The translations under genes and the position numbers were made by a program. A stretch of DNA of 64,000 nt from Paenibacillus sp. FJAT-26967 (GTDB lineage: Bacteria; Bacillota; Bacilli; Paenibacillales; NBRC-103111). The notes beneath the pieces were generated by a model. The model saw only the letters and a list, made by a program, of their open reading frames with translations. It made no database searches and was not told the origin of the DNA. Where the stretch lies: positions 510,671 to 574,670 of the forward strand of contig NZ_LMXH01000002.1 of the NCBI RefSeq assembly GCF_001541095.1. Reading direction: 5' to 3'. Shown piece by piece: positions 27,130 to 36,371 of this stretch. Numbering within the stretch: position 1 is the stretch's first letter; each line of letters begins with the position of its first letter.

Positions 27130-27557
27130 GTTTCCTCCTTCATTGAGTCAATTGAGAATGCCTGCCCTCTTATTATAAAAGATAAGTGCAGAAGGCTCAA
27201 AAATCGCCTGGCGCCGGCAGCTGAAAAGTAAGCATATCGAAAATCAGTGTGCGGCTGGCACTAAGTCCGCAGTCTCTTTAGCTCTACCCGATCGCTAAAG
27301 CGGGTAAACGTTAGGGCATCGGCACCAAATCCCGTAAATCTATTATGTTGCCTGAGATTACAAGGACGCCGGTGAGAAATTACGGCGGCTGGTCATACTA
27401 ATCTGTGGGCATTCGAAGGGGATCGTTCATGATCTTCGATAAGAGCGGTCTATCAGAATAAACAAAATCGGGTAAGAATGGCTAAAGGCTTGTTTGTAAC
27501 ATGATCCCAACATAAAGAATAACTGAAATATACCAGATTACTGCGGGAGGTACTTCT
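27130..27557. other. Divergent intergenic region
   Basis: About 430 bp between the divergent dehydrogenase and lyase genes. It has a short hairpin, TACCCG...CGGGTA near 27288-27309, and an AT-rich stretch near the lyase start. I see no gene, convincing promoter pair or known riboswitch. Confidence 0.4.
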
Positions 27558-28967
27558 ATGACAGAGTTAAACGAAGACCCGTCCAGGTCCAGGACCCGGA
27601 CTACGAGCGATTCACTCGGGGAAGTCATTTTGCCTGCGGAAGCTTATTACGGCGCCCAGACTCAGCGGGCAGTCCGTAACTTTACGATCAGCGGGCTAAG
27701 ACTTCCGCGTGAATTCATTAAAGCACAAGGAATTATTAAAGCTTCGGCGGCAGCTGTGCATCGGGAGCTGGGGGAGCTGGATGAAACGGCTGCCGATACT
27801 ATAGTGGCGGCCGCTGAAGAAGTGATCGAGGGCAAGTGGGACGATCAGTTTGTCGTCGATGCATTTCAGGCAGGGGCAGGAACCTCACAGAACATGAATG
27901 CCAATGAAGTGATTGCGAATGTGGCTCTTGAGAAACTCGGATTCGCCCGGGACCGTAAAGATCAGATTCATCCGAACGATCATGTGAATAAAGGCCAATC
28001 GACTAATGATACTATTCCTACCGCTATCTGTATGTCCCTGCATGAGTCGCTGACGCGCAAGCTTCTTCCGGCCATGGAGCGTCTGACAGGTGAATTGTGG
28101 AACAAATCCCATCAATTCCATTCTGTCGTCAAATCGGGACGCACCCACCTCCAAGATGCTGTTCCGATAAGACTGGGCCAGGAATTCGAAGGGTATGCAG
28201 CTACCATCGAACGTATGTGGGAGCAGCTTGAATATGCCGCCGATGGGCTGCTGGATCTTGGAATCGGCGGTAACGCGGTCGGCACGGGCGTCAACACGCA
28301 CCCGGAGTATTCGCAGCGTATGGTTGCGGAGATCAGCAGACGCACGGGCACGGCTTACAGGCAGGCCAAAAGCCGGTTCGCCTTCATGCAGAACCCGTCT
28401 GCGGCACTGCGGGTAAGCGGCCTGCTCAGGGATCTGGCCGTACATCTTATCAAAGTGTCAAGCGATATCCGACTGCTTAACTCGGGGCCGCAGACGGGGC
28501 TGGCCGAGATTCGGCTGCCCGCCGTACAACCGGGCTCATCGATTATGCCGGGCAAAGTGAATCCGGTCATACCGGAAATGCTGTATATGGTCTGCTGTCA
28601 AGTTGTCGGCAATGATACCGCCGTTCAGACAGCAATGATGGGAAGCCAGCTGGAGATTAATGTAATGATGCCGGTCATTGCCCATAATGTCCTGCAGTCG
28701 GTTGAGATCCTGTCGAATGCGATTTATACATTCTCAGAATATTGTCTGAGCGGGATTGAAGCGGACGAAGAGCAGTGCAGGTTCTGGATGGATAGAAGTC
28801 TGTCTCTTGTTACGATGCTCAATCCGATTATCGGATACGATAAAGCTGCGGAAATCGCCAAAGAGTCGCTCCATACGGGTAAACCGCTCCGTCAGCTGGT
28901 GGTAGAGAAACAGATAGTAACGGAAGAAGAGTGGGAGACCATAGTTCAGAAGAGTTTATCGGAATAA
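27558..28967 (+). CDS. Fumarase/aspartase-family lyase, probably aspartate ammonia-lyase
   Basis: A 469-residue lyase. The family loop is GSSIMPGKVNPVIPE, the mobile loop carrying the catalytic Ser. The regions VIEGKWDDQFVVDAFQAGAG, NMNANEVIAN, GRTHLQDAVPIRLGQEFE and VGTGVNTHPEY resemble Bacillus-type aspartase (AspB) more than class II fumarase, which normally has HLQDATP and NPTQCE. It would thus convert aspartate to fumarate and ammonia. Automated pipelines may name it FumC; the boundary is hard to draw by eye. GGGAGG precedes the ATG. Confidence 0.8.
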   Translation: MTELNEDPSRSRTRTTSDSLGEVILPAEAYYGAQTQRAVRNFTISGLRLPREFIKAQGIIKASAAAVHRELGELDETAADTIVAAAEEVIEGKWDDQFVVDAFQAGAGTSQNMNANEVIANVALEKLGFARDRKDQIHPNDHVNKGQSTNDTIPTAICMSLHESLTRKLLPAMERLTGELWNKSHQFHSVVKSGRTHLQDAVPIRLGQEFEGYAATIERMWEQLEYAADGLLDLGIGGNAVGTGVNTHPEYSQRMVAEISRRTGTAYRQAKSRFAFMQNPSAALRVSGLLRDLAVHLIKVSSDIRLLNSGPQTGLAEIRLPAVQPGSSIMPGKVNPVIPEMLYMVCCQVVGNDTAVQTAMMGSQLEINVMMPVIAHNVLQSVEILSNAIYTFSEYCLSGIEADEEQCRFWMDRSLSLVTMLNPIIGYDKAAEIAKESLHTGKPLRQLVVEKQIVTEEEWETIVQKSLSE

Positions 28968-28989
28968 TAAGCGCAGCAGTAGCCCCTTC

Positions 28990-29045
28990 TAACATGAAAA
29001 TCCCGGCCCTCATAGATGACTATGGGAGCCGGGATTTTCATGTTA
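28990..29045. terminator. Long-stem bidirectional terminator
   Basis: Perfect 18-bp stem from TAACATGAAAATCCCGGC to its complement, with inner CTCATA/TATGGG, between convergent genes. Confidence 0.8.
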
Positions 29046-29090
29046 TGGAGCTGCAGCTGGGGGGCTTCACAGAGCAGCATTTTGCGGGAA

Positions 29091-30260
29091 TCAGATATAA
29101 TTAAGTCCCGCTGTATGTGGGAATGGCAGAGGAAATACCTCTCCGAGGGATTTTCTCCATTCTTCAGAGGCATGCTGCGGCATTCCTGAACAGTCAAATA
29201 AGAGGGAAGTCCATTCATCTCCCGTCAACTCCAGTCCGGGCAGTCCCGGCAACTGAAGCGTTACACCGTCTTCGGGCGCTGGTTCACAGACGAGTCTGTC
29301 TCCCAGGGAGTGATCTGTACTGCGTTCATTGAGGTAAGGGCGCAGCTGTTCAAGCAGGAGACGGGAATCTAAGATAAGAACAGTCCCCATATTGCGCTGC
29401 TCCTGGACAGGCAAGAAGTCAAGCAAATGGTGTACTTCCTGCTCATGAACGGCGATTGGGACGAAGAATTGCTTGAGCCGGTTCTCTTCGGCCACAGCCG
29501 CCAGCATAGCGGCAAGTCCGCCTGCTTCACCGGCCCATTCCATCATAATGGGGGCTCCCTGCGGGCGGATGCCTTCTCTTACTTGCCCGAGTCCCTCTTC
29601 CGGGAGTGCGGCAACCAGAAATGCAGCCGGTACTCCGTTCCTCTCGGCAATGTAAGTTTGATGACGAAGTTTGACGCAGCTCCCGTATGCGCGGGCTTCA
29701 ATAAGAAGACCAAGATCCCATATGCTTTGTTCGTAAGCCCCGACACGTGCGGCGGCAAGTTTGTGCATCGCTGTTAAGTCTCCGCGGCGGTAAGGTCTGA
29801 CGGTGTAGCTTCCACCGGATACTTCTTTGAGACGAGCGGCGTGCTCACGCAAGAGAGTATACTGCCGGATCAGTCCGAACGGACGGCAGCCTGCTCTTGT
29901 ATAGAGAGAACGAGTACCGGACACGAGCAGCAGGGAAGCGCCGGCTTTCTCAACGCGTTCGCGTACGGCGGTGAATAAATCGCCGGCGACACCCTTACCC
30001 CGGCTATCCGTATGTGTACATACGGAACCTAGCGAGTAGGTGTACAATTGTGCGCGGCCGATACGGATCGCTCCGGGGAGTAGTCCCATGAACGAAACCA
30101 GGCGGCCGTTATCAAAGGCGCCAAGAGATTCGGAATAAACAGAGGAGAACAGATTCGGAAACCCCTGGGCCATGGATATTTGTTCACTATCTCGGAAAAT
30201 AGAGTCAGCAAGCTCAGCCGCTTCCTGCATTTCTTCTTGCTGGACAAGACGTATCTCCAT
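29091..30260 (-). CDS. GNAT-family acetyltransferase, two-domain (Eis-like)
   Basis: A 389-residue protein. Residues about 1-150 form a GNAT domain with the acetyl-CoA loop TDSRGKGVAGDLF; the middle is a second GNAT-like half, and the C-terminal part resembles the sterol-carrier-like domain of Eis proteins, which acetylate amines including aminoglycosides. No transit or membrane segment. Substrate unknown. GAAGGGA lies upstream of the ATG. Confidence 0.82.
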   Translation of the reverse strand: MEIRLVQQEEMQEAAELADSIFRDSEQISMAQGFPNLFSSVYSESLGAFDNGRLVSFMGLLPGAIRIGRAQLYTYSLGSVCTHTDSRGKGVAGDLFTAVRERVEKAGASLLLVSGTRSLYTRAGCRPFGLIRQYTLLREHAARLKEVSGGSYTVRPYRRGDLTAMHKLAAARVGAYEQSIWDLGLLIEARAYGSCVKLRHQTYIAERNGVPAAFLVAALPEEGLGQVREGIRPQGAPIMMEWAGEAGGLAAMLAAVAEENRLKQFFVPIAVHEQEVHHLLDFLPVQEQRNMGTVLILDSRLLLEQLRPYLNERSTDHSLGDRLVCEPAPEDGVTLQLPGLPGLELTGDEWTSLLFDCSGMPQHASEEWRKSLGEVFPLPFPHTAGLNYI

Positions 30261-30464
30261 CGTAGTTGATCGGTCCCTTCATAAATTAAGTAACGGACTT
30301 CTTTATTATAAAAGAAGCTTTGGAGAAAAGGCAGGTTTTTTTATTAAAAGGTGAAGGTATCCGTCTTAATGACGTAAATTGAATCTATAATCCGATTGGT
30401 TCATCAGGAATCATTAGGTATAATTTTCAAGGAGGGGGTGTCTGACATACATTTCATTCGTAAA

Positions 30465-31178
30465 ATGCATTGGAAAAAAATATCCTGTTACATAACTCTT
30501 TTAACTCTCTTGTTATTTATTTCCGTGATGATTATCGATTATTCAGTCCAGAAGGCAGGTTCTCGTCATATTATGCAGGCACAGCAGGCTCCAGAGGCAG
30601 AGGCAATTATTGTGCTGGGTGCCCGGGTTCATCCGGACGGCAGACTGTCGGGAATGCTCCTGGACCGGATGATAACAGCGGCAGAACTGTATGACCAGGG
30701 AAAAGCTTCTAAAATCCTTGTTTCCGGAGATCATGGAACTGTTAGCTATAACGAGGTGAGAGCCATGAAGAACTTCCTGGAGCAACGGGGAATTCCCGAA
30801 GAACAGATTTTTATGGATCACGCGGGCTTTAATACTTACGACAGCATGTACCGGGCTAAGGCGATTTTTCAAGTAAACAAAGCCATCATCGTAACGCAGG
30901 AGTACCACCTGATGCGGGCCGTATATAATGCCCGGGGACTCGGAATTGAAGCTTATGGAGTCGCGTCAGACCGGCAGGAATACGCCGGAATGCCGAAATT
31001 TAAACTTCGTGAAATTGCGGCCAGGAATAAAGATTACGCACTCGTGGAGTTGTTTAAGCCTGAACCGACCTATCTGGGTAAGATCATTCCGATCTCCGGC
31101 GACGGCCGCTTGACGGATGACAAATGGCTGCAAGAGCATGGACCGGGCCGGGCCAGCGCATTTTCTCATACCCCATAA
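30465..31178 (+). CDS. YdcF/SanA-family membrane-anchored protein
   Basis: A 237-residue protein with one N-terminal membrane helix and a DUF218 domain: AIIVLGARVHPDGRLSGMLL, ILVSGDHG, NTYDSMYRAK and VTQEYHLMRA are family hallmarks. SanA/YdcF-like proteins sit in the envelope and are linked to barrier integrity; the activity is uncertain. The start is unclear: the strong AGGAGG at 30430 is 29 nt from this ATG, 2 nt from an in-frame GTG at 30438 and 11 nt from an in-frame ATA at 30447. Confidence 0.8.
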   Translation: MHWKKISCYITLLTLLLFISVMIIDYSVQKAGSRHIMQAQQAPEAEAIIVLGARVHPDGRLSGMLLDRMITAAELYDQGKASKILVSGDHGTVSYNEVRAMKNFLEQRGIPEEQIFMDHAGFNTYDSMYRAKAIFQVNKAIIVTQEYHLMRAVYNARGLGIEAYGVASDRQEYAGMPKFKLREIAARNKDYALVELFKPEPTYLGKIIPISGDGRLTDDKWLQEHGPGRASAFSHTP

Positions 31179-31180
31179 TG

Positions 31181-31211
31181 AAAAGCCAGGGAGAGTTCTC
31201 CTTGGCTTTTT
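31181..31211. terminator. Bidirectional terminator
   Basis: AAAAGCCA / TGGCTTTT with inner GGGAGAGTTCTCC, between convergent genes. Confidence 0.85.
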
Positions 31212-31228
31212 GATAATTCAAGGCTTAA

Positions 31229-33088
31229 TTAATTCTCGCAGCCGCAGTTAGGGTCAGCCAGAATGTCGCCGGGTTCAAACCAAATGTTCCGGTAATCTAT
31301 ATTTCCCAGAGAATTCAGGGTTAATCCCCGTACACTGGGGTGAAACATCGTCTGCATTTTGCGGTGATAAAGGAAAATAATCATGCACTCTTCTTCCAGC
31401 AGTGCTTCGAGATCATCGAATACAGCATGTCGTTTAGACGCATCGGGTTCTGCCATAAGCCAGGCAACCCTTTCGTCGATTTGTTCCCGCTGGCTGTCGG
31501 AGAATAATTTACGGATGGAACCCTCCTCCTGGAGAAAAATCTCAAGAAGTGAAAGGGTCTCGCTTTCATCCAATACAAATTCAAATAACATCAAGTCCGC
31601 ATGCTCCAAAGCCTGGGTTGTTAAAAACAGTTCCCGGTCGTGCAGGATGACATCAAGATGAATATTGTTTCTGGCGCACTGCTCTACCATCCAATCGGTG
31701 TCTTCTGTATACTTCTTGGAATCTTTGCAGTGGAGCGAGAAGGATAGGGGTGGGCCTTCAGGCGGCAATGTTCCTGTTCCGGCAAATACATCTGCATGTT
31801 GCAGCAGCATTTGCCCATCTGATACCAGGCTCCGGGCTATACTTTTGTCAGGCAGAAAGCTGCTGGCAGGAGCCGAGCGGCTTTCACCGAGCTCACGCAC
31901 GATCGCCTCGCCGTCCAAAATACTCCGGAGGAATTTCCGTAACGAGACATTTTGAAGCGGGCCGCTTTTGCGGTGATTAAAGGCAACCAGCGTACATCCG
32001 GACGATAAGGATTCAACGGCATTCCAGTTAGGAAGCGGCTTGAACTTGCTGTGGTAGGCGAAGCGATGGACCATATTACAAGCATCCGACAGGATGAGAA
32101 ATTCGGTGGCTTCTTGCAGGAAAACCAGTTCGACCGTATCTAGAAAAGGGCGCCCCATAAAATACCGTTCATTCGCGCGCAGCGCATACCCCTGACCTTG
32201 TTTGATTTCAATACGGAAAGGGCCGGTTCCGACCGGCGCATCGAAGAAAGTTTTCTCGTCAGCTTCGCACAATTCACGGGGGAGAACAGCGGCCACTGGC
32301 GAGCTTAGACAGTGAAGCAGCAGTACATTGGGCTGTTTAAGCCGAATTTGAAAAGAACGACGGTGCAGCACACGAATCTCTTCTATACTGTCCAGAATCC
32401 ACCGCTGCGGAGAGAAAACGGATGGGTCGCCCAGTCTCTCCAGAGAAAAGCGGACGTCTGCGGCCTCTAGTTCCCTTCCATGATGAAAAAAAATGCCTTT
32501 ACGCAGATAAAAGGTCCAAAGAGTAGAACTTTCGTCCGTCTCCCAGTAATGGGCAAGACTCGGGATAAACTCTTGCTTTGTCCGGTCGAAACGTACGAGC
32601 GTATCGAAGATCTGGCGGCTGGCATGAACATCATGCGCATACAAAAGTGCGGCGGGATCGAAGGTGCTGTATATTTTCTGAATCGGCAGGCGGAGAATAT
32701 CTTCGTCCCCGTCTCTATTAGGCTGGTAGCCGAAATAGCGGGATACCAGATTCAGGAGATTTTCCTTGAGAACAGGGGAATCCGCATAAGAATCAATCCA
32801 CTGAAAAGCCTGCTGGAACTGTTCTTTTTCCGCCATGTCAGCCACTTGCTTCATGAGCATTTCTTCCAGGGTAAAGTGAAAAATAAGCTGTGATTTATTG
32901 CCGCGGCCCCGTCCCGGGAGCCAGTCAATCCACTCGGCTTCCTGCATTTTGCGAATAATGAGCTTGACATTGCGTACGGTGCAGTGGAGATGCTCCGCCA
33001 TTTGTACCAGGGTGACACGGATGGGCTGGCCTTGAGGTATGGAAGCGTATGACCTGCGCAGCTCCAGATAATGATGTGTAGCTTGCAT
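31229..33088 (-). CDS. SgrR-like transcriptional regulator with solute-binding domain
   Basis: A 619-residue fusion. The first about 110 residues are a helix-turn-helix domain (region RVTLVQMAEHLHCTVRNVKL); the rest is an oligopeptide-type extracellular binding protein domain (SBP_bac_5), with YSTFDPAALLYAHD and LRKGIFFHHGRELEAADVRFSLERL. There is no signal peptide, so the binding domain works inside the cell as a ligand sensor, as in E. coli SgrR. No transporter lies next to it, so its target is not obvious. The start at 33088 is set by GGGAG spacing. Confidence 0.88.
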   Translation of the reverse strand: MQATHHYLELRRSYASIPQGQPIRVTLVQMAEHLHCTVRNVKLIIRKMQEAEWIDWLPGRGRGNKSQLIFHFTLEEMLMKQVADMAEKEQFQQAFQWIDSYADSPVLKENLLNLVSRYFGYQPNRDGDEDILRLPIQKIYSTFDPAALLYAHDVHASRQIFDTLVRFDRTKQEFIPSLAHYWETDESSTLWTFYLRKGIFFHHGRELEAADVRFSLERLGDPSVFSPQRWILDSIEEIRVLHRRSFQIRLKQPNVLLLHCLSSPVAAVLPRELCEADEKTFFDAPVGTGPFRIEIKQGQGYALRANERYFMGRPFLDTVELVFLQEATEFLILSDACNMVHRFAYHSKFKPLPNWNAVESLSSGCTLVAFNHRKSGPLQNVSLRKFLRSILDGEAIVRELGESRSAPASSFLPDKSIARSLVSDGQMLLQHADVFAGTGTLPPEGPPLSFSLHCKDSKKYTEDTDWMVEQCARNNIHLDVILHDRELFLTTQALEHADLMLFEFVLDESETLSLLEIFLQEEGSIRKLFSDSQREQIDERVAWLMAEPDASKRHAVFDDLEALLEEECMIIFLYHRKMQTMFHPSVRGLTLNSLGNIDYRNIWFEPGDILADPNCGCEN

Positions 33089-33223
33089 ATCCACACTCCC
33101 TTCAGCAATCGGTTGGATAATTTTTTTCTGATTATACAAGAATGGCACCAGGAGTGAAAGAGAACGCTCTGAGAAATTTTAAGATTGCTTAAATTAGAAA
33201 TGAAGAGAACAAACGGGAGCGAT

Positions 33224-33775
33224 CTACTTCAGAGGAAGGGTACAATCAATTGGAGCCGGTACACTTAAGGGCTCATTAGATATGACAAACCGTAGAGTCT
33301 GCGTTGGCAATCTGTTCCCGGAAATTTCTATGATTCCTATGTCACTGCCGGCATCTATGTGCAAGGAAGAAAGTAAGGCGGACCAGAACTTCACAGCTTT
33401 TGTGTTATTTCGAAACATCGATATTTCATAGTGTCCATGATGATGTTTAAATATATGAAGTACAGCTGCCTGTCCAATCCCCTGTCCTCTATATCTAGGT
33501 AACAGAAACAACTCCTGCACGGAGTAATCGATTCCGTCAGTAACGTAAGGGGGTGAAGTTACCAGAATGAAACCAGCAATTCTATTATCGACCATAATCA
33601 GGTAAGGAAACAGTCTGTCATCTCGATAATAGGGCGATAGGTCTTCTGCCTCATATTTGCCTTCATTAGACACGTCTTCCATAGAGTATGCGGACAGCTC
33701 ATATAGATAATAACTAAACAAATGATTTAATATAATCGAATCTGACTGTGTAATTGTTCTAAATTCTATGTTCAA
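33224..33775 (-). CDS. GNAT-family acetyltransferase
   Basis: A 183-residue acetyltransferase with the acetyl-CoA loop RYRGQGIGQAAV and the preceding beta strand VQELFLLP. It starts at TTG behind GGGGG. The C-terminal 40 residues extend beyond a minimal GNAT fold. Substrate unknown; it is monocistronic. Confidence 0.8.
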   Translation of the reverse strand: MNIEFRTITQSDSIILNHLFSYYLYELSAYSMEDVSNEGKYEAEDLSPYYRDDRLFPYLIMVDNRIAGFILVTSPPYVTDGIDYSVQELFLLPRYRGQGIGQAAVLHIFKHHHGHYEISMFRNNTKAVKFWSALLSSLHIDAGSDIGIIEISGNRLPTQTLRFVISNEPLSVPAPIDCTLPLK

Positions 33776-34047
33776 TTCGGGCCCCCATTTATAATTTATC
33801 TGCCTTTAAAACAGACTAGCACATCTCCTTATAAGGGTTTTAGGGAAAGAACGGTTTAAAACTAAACTTGACCTGCCCGTTAGATTCGTGCTGATGGTTA
33901 TTCGCTCTGTCTATTTCTTTAATTTAATTGAGTGTACAGAAGAAATATAGCCGTCGTTCAAGTCTGAGGTATAACTGTAAAATACTTCGTTAGTAAAGAC
34001 TAACAGAGCTCTTTTCCTAATTGTAAAATTATTGGAGGTCTGCACAG

Positions 34048-34800
34048 ATGAATAATTCCCAATTCACCAAATCCGTTATCATTACGGGGGCCGCTAACGG
34101 AATCGGCCGCACACTGGCCCGACGTTACGCGGAAAGCGGCGCCAAGGTTATACTCGCGGACACAGACGAACCGCGGGGAGAAGACAACGTCCGTACGATC
34201 CGCGAAGCCGGCGGCGAAGCGCTCTTCGTCCGGACGGACATGAGCCGGCCGGAGGAGATCGTCCGGCTCATCGCTCAGGCTGTGAAGGCCTATGGCCCGA
34301 TCGGCAGCCTGATCAACAACGCCGGCGTTTCCGTATGGAAGACGCCGTATGAACTCTCCGTGGAGGAGTGGGACCATGTCCTCCATACGAATCTGCGCGG
34401 CACCTTCTTGTGCGCGCGCGAAGCGGCGAAGCGGATGCGGGTCAGCGGGGGCGGCAGCATCGTCAACATCGCGTCTACGCGGTCGATGATGTCCGAGCCT
34501 TCTTCGGAAGCGTACGCCGCTTCCAAAGGCGGCATTGCCGCGCTGACGCATGCGTTGGCCGTTTCCTTCGGCCGTGACCGCATCCGCGTGAACTGCATCT
34601 CCCCCGGTTGGATCGAGACGGGGGAGTATGAAGCTCTCCGGCAGGCGGATCACGATCAGCATCCTGCCGGAAGAGTCGGTACGCCCGATGATATCGTGCG
34701 GGCATGCTTCTACCTGACGGACCCGGCCAATGATTTCGTGACCGGGACGGATCTGGTCATCGATGGCGGGATGACCCGCAAGATGATTTACGAAGAATAA
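34048..34800 (+). CDS. SDR-family oxidoreductase
   Basis: A 250-residue short-chain dehydrogenase of the classical type: cofactor loop TGAANGIG (about 14-21), NNAG (about 91), catalytic Ser in NIASTRS, YAASK with Tyr/Lys, and a C-terminal FVTGTDLVIDGGMT. The adenosine-ribose region (ILADTDEPRG) with Asp suggests NAD rather than NADP. Substrate unknown. GGAGG precedes the ATG. The gene is far more GC-rich than its flanks. Confidence 0.9.
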   Translation: MNNSQFTKSVIITGAANGIGRTLARRYAESGAKVILADTDEPRGEDNVRTIREAGGEALFVRTDMSRPEEIVRLIAQAVKAYGPIGSLINNAGVSVWKTPYELSVEEWDHVLHTNLRGTFLCAREAAKRMRVSGGGSIVNIASTRSMMSEPSSEAYAASKGGIAALTHALAVSFGRDRIRVNCISPGWIETGEYEALRQADHDQHPAGRVGTPDDIVRACFYLTDPANDFVTGTDLVIDGGMTRKMIYEE

Positions 34801-34858
34801 TCAGAAGGATTTTGAATAAAGGAAAACCTTTGTGGAAAGCCAGCAAAACGAATAAAGG

Positions 34859-34904
34859 ATATACAACAAACCCAGTCCCTTGCCGGTACTGGGTTTGTTG
34901 TATA
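34859..34904 (+). terminator. Terminator of the SDR gene
   Basis: Eighteen-bp stem ATATACAACAAACCCAGT with its complement; strong. Confidence 0.85.
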
Positions 34905-34995
34905 TGGGAGCTAAGTGTACGTGAGATGAGCATGGACACCAAGAATATGCAGCAGAAGCCAAGATTTAAAAATTGCCGAGAGAGGTGATCCCTTC

Positions 34996-35109
34996 ATACG
35001 TTATTTTGCCAGAAAATTAATAGGAATGGTTGTGGTTGTTATTTCTCTTCCGGCCGTTACGGTTTATAGTCCATGGGAGCCGGTTAAAGACTGTATCAGG
35101 TATTGGTGA
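34996..35109 (+). CDS. Possible 37-aa membrane peptide with ATA start
   Basis: An excellent site (AGAGGTGA, 7-nt spacing) leads to ATA rather than ATG, then RYFARKLIGMVVVVISLP and a tail to PVKDCIRYW. One hydrophobic helix is predicted. The ATG at 35026 would leave 27 residues without a ribosome site. Real only if ATA is used or the base is wrong or mutated. Confidence 0.3.
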   Translation: MRYFARKLIGMVVVVISLPAVTVYSPWEPVKDCIRYW

Positions 35110-35238
35110 AGGGAATCTGGAATGGATAATCGGTATTCAGCAAACATCGGAGTCTGCCGCTATACCGGTCTTCGCTTTTTGGCAAGAACCCATGTAAAAT
35201 AAAAGAGAAGGTTCTACTTATTCTTTTGAATCAAAGAG

Positions 35239-35517
35239 GTGTTGATCATTCGCATCATAATTCTATACCTGGTGGTTGTGAATGTCATTGCTTACGTGAT
35301 GATGGGTTCTGACAAACGCAAAGCCAAAACCGGAGGCTGGCGGATTCCGGAGAAAAGATTGTTCGGGCTGGCTCTGATCGGCGGATCAGCGGGTGTTTGG
35401 ACGGGCATGTATATTTACCGCCATAAGACGCAGCACCTTAGTTTTCGAATCGGAATCCCATTTCTTTTGCTTGTAAATATTGTTTTATTTGCAAAATTTA
35501 TCATTTATGTGCGTTGA
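35239..35517 (+). CDS. DUF1294 membrane protein (YsdA-like)
   Basis: A protein of at most 92 residues with two or three hydrophobic segments and the DUF1294 core DKRKAKTGGWRIPEKRLF followed by GGSAGVWTGMYIYRHKT. The function of the family is unknown. The AAGAGGTG site lies on top of the GTG at 35239 and 6 nt from an ATT at 35248, so the true start may be non-canonical. Confidence 0.82.
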   Translation: MLIIRIIILYLVVVNVIAYVMMGSDKRKAKTGGWRIPEKRLFGLALIGGSAGVWTGMYIYRHKTQHLSFRIGIPFLLLVNIVLFAKFIIYVR

Positions 35518-35688
35518 TGTGATTCATATTGGTGGCAAATAGGTTAAATAATTGCGGATGTTTGAAGAAAATATCCAATTGGTATGTTAAAATTAGAAAA
35601 TACATAAGCGAAACACTGAGACGTCACCCTGGATACATACAAGCGGCTTTATCAAAATTTCGCCTCGTGCCAAAATGGCCACTTCTAA

Positions 35689-35993
35689 GGGCCATCCGGA
35701 AGCAGGGAATGGATAGGGGGGAGAGCAAGCTTTTCAAAAATTGTTCGTAAGCATGCTCAGAATAGTTGGGCTGAAACAGTCATCCGTCCATACAAGCCCG
35801 CAGACCGGCAGATTTACTGTACACCAGTCGTTATCGTCACAGAAACCGGTGAGATCTATCTCCTTGACTTACGGGCCGCACCATCTTAGGATGGAAAGAT
35901 CGCTATCCGATTCCTGCATACGGATGGCTCTATGTTGTGGAAGTATCTGGCTGCAAGCGCGTGCTGCTGAAGACGTTTCAACCTAATTGCTGA
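35689..35993 (+). pseudogene. Frameshifted remnant of an unrecognised gene
   Basis: Two reading frames look protein-coding in series. One is open from 35689 to a TAG at 35887 (IVRKHAQNSWAETVI... TETGEIYLLDLR); the next frame is open from 35868 to 35993 (GWKDRYPIPAYGWLYVVEVS and on to KTFQPN). A single deleted base around 35868-35887 would split one gene. No canonical start is seen in the first part. Family not recognised. Confidence 0.4.
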
Positions 35994-36029
35994 ATTTGCA
36001 ATCTTTTTTAATGACCGGAGGAGATCGTA

Positions 36030-36275
36030 ATGAACCATACCTTTCTGATCGTCAAAGTGGCGGGACAGGAACAATTACATACGGTAATCCGAGCCCTTAA
36101 AGAACTATCGCGTCCTCCTCTTGTCACTTGGAAATCAGATGAAAAAAGGAACCGTTCCCATCTTATTCTGCGGGGGGACCTGGCATATTTAACGGAAGTC
36201 AAACTTTTGCTGGGCAATTTGATGTTTGCCAAAAGCATTGAGATGAATTTTCAGCTTCTGAAGGTAGCTTCCTGA
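36030..36275 (+). CDS. Hypothetical protein, 81 aa
   Basis: Not recognised. GGAGGAG lies 8 nt before the ATG. The product is basic and mixed alpha/beta (MNHTFLIVKVAGQEQLHTV... NFQLLKVAS), without membrane segments, and may be a small dimeric or RNA-binding type of fold, but no motif proves this. Confidence 0.65.
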   Translation: MNHTFLIVKVAGQEQLHTVIRALKELSRPPLVTWKSDEKRNRSHLILRGDLAYLTEVKLLLGNLMFAKSIEMNFQLLKVAS

Positions 36276-36371
36276 ACGTTGTGCGTAAAGAGGCTTATCA
36301 CTTCTCGGGTTGCCCGGTTCTGTATGCTGTGCTAATGTGGACATACATCCAATGACCGGGAGGACACGGCT

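Noticed and set aside
32480-32893. Plus-strand frame of 137 codons within the SgrR-like gene
   Set aside because: Antisense shadow of a clear regulator; no ribosome site.
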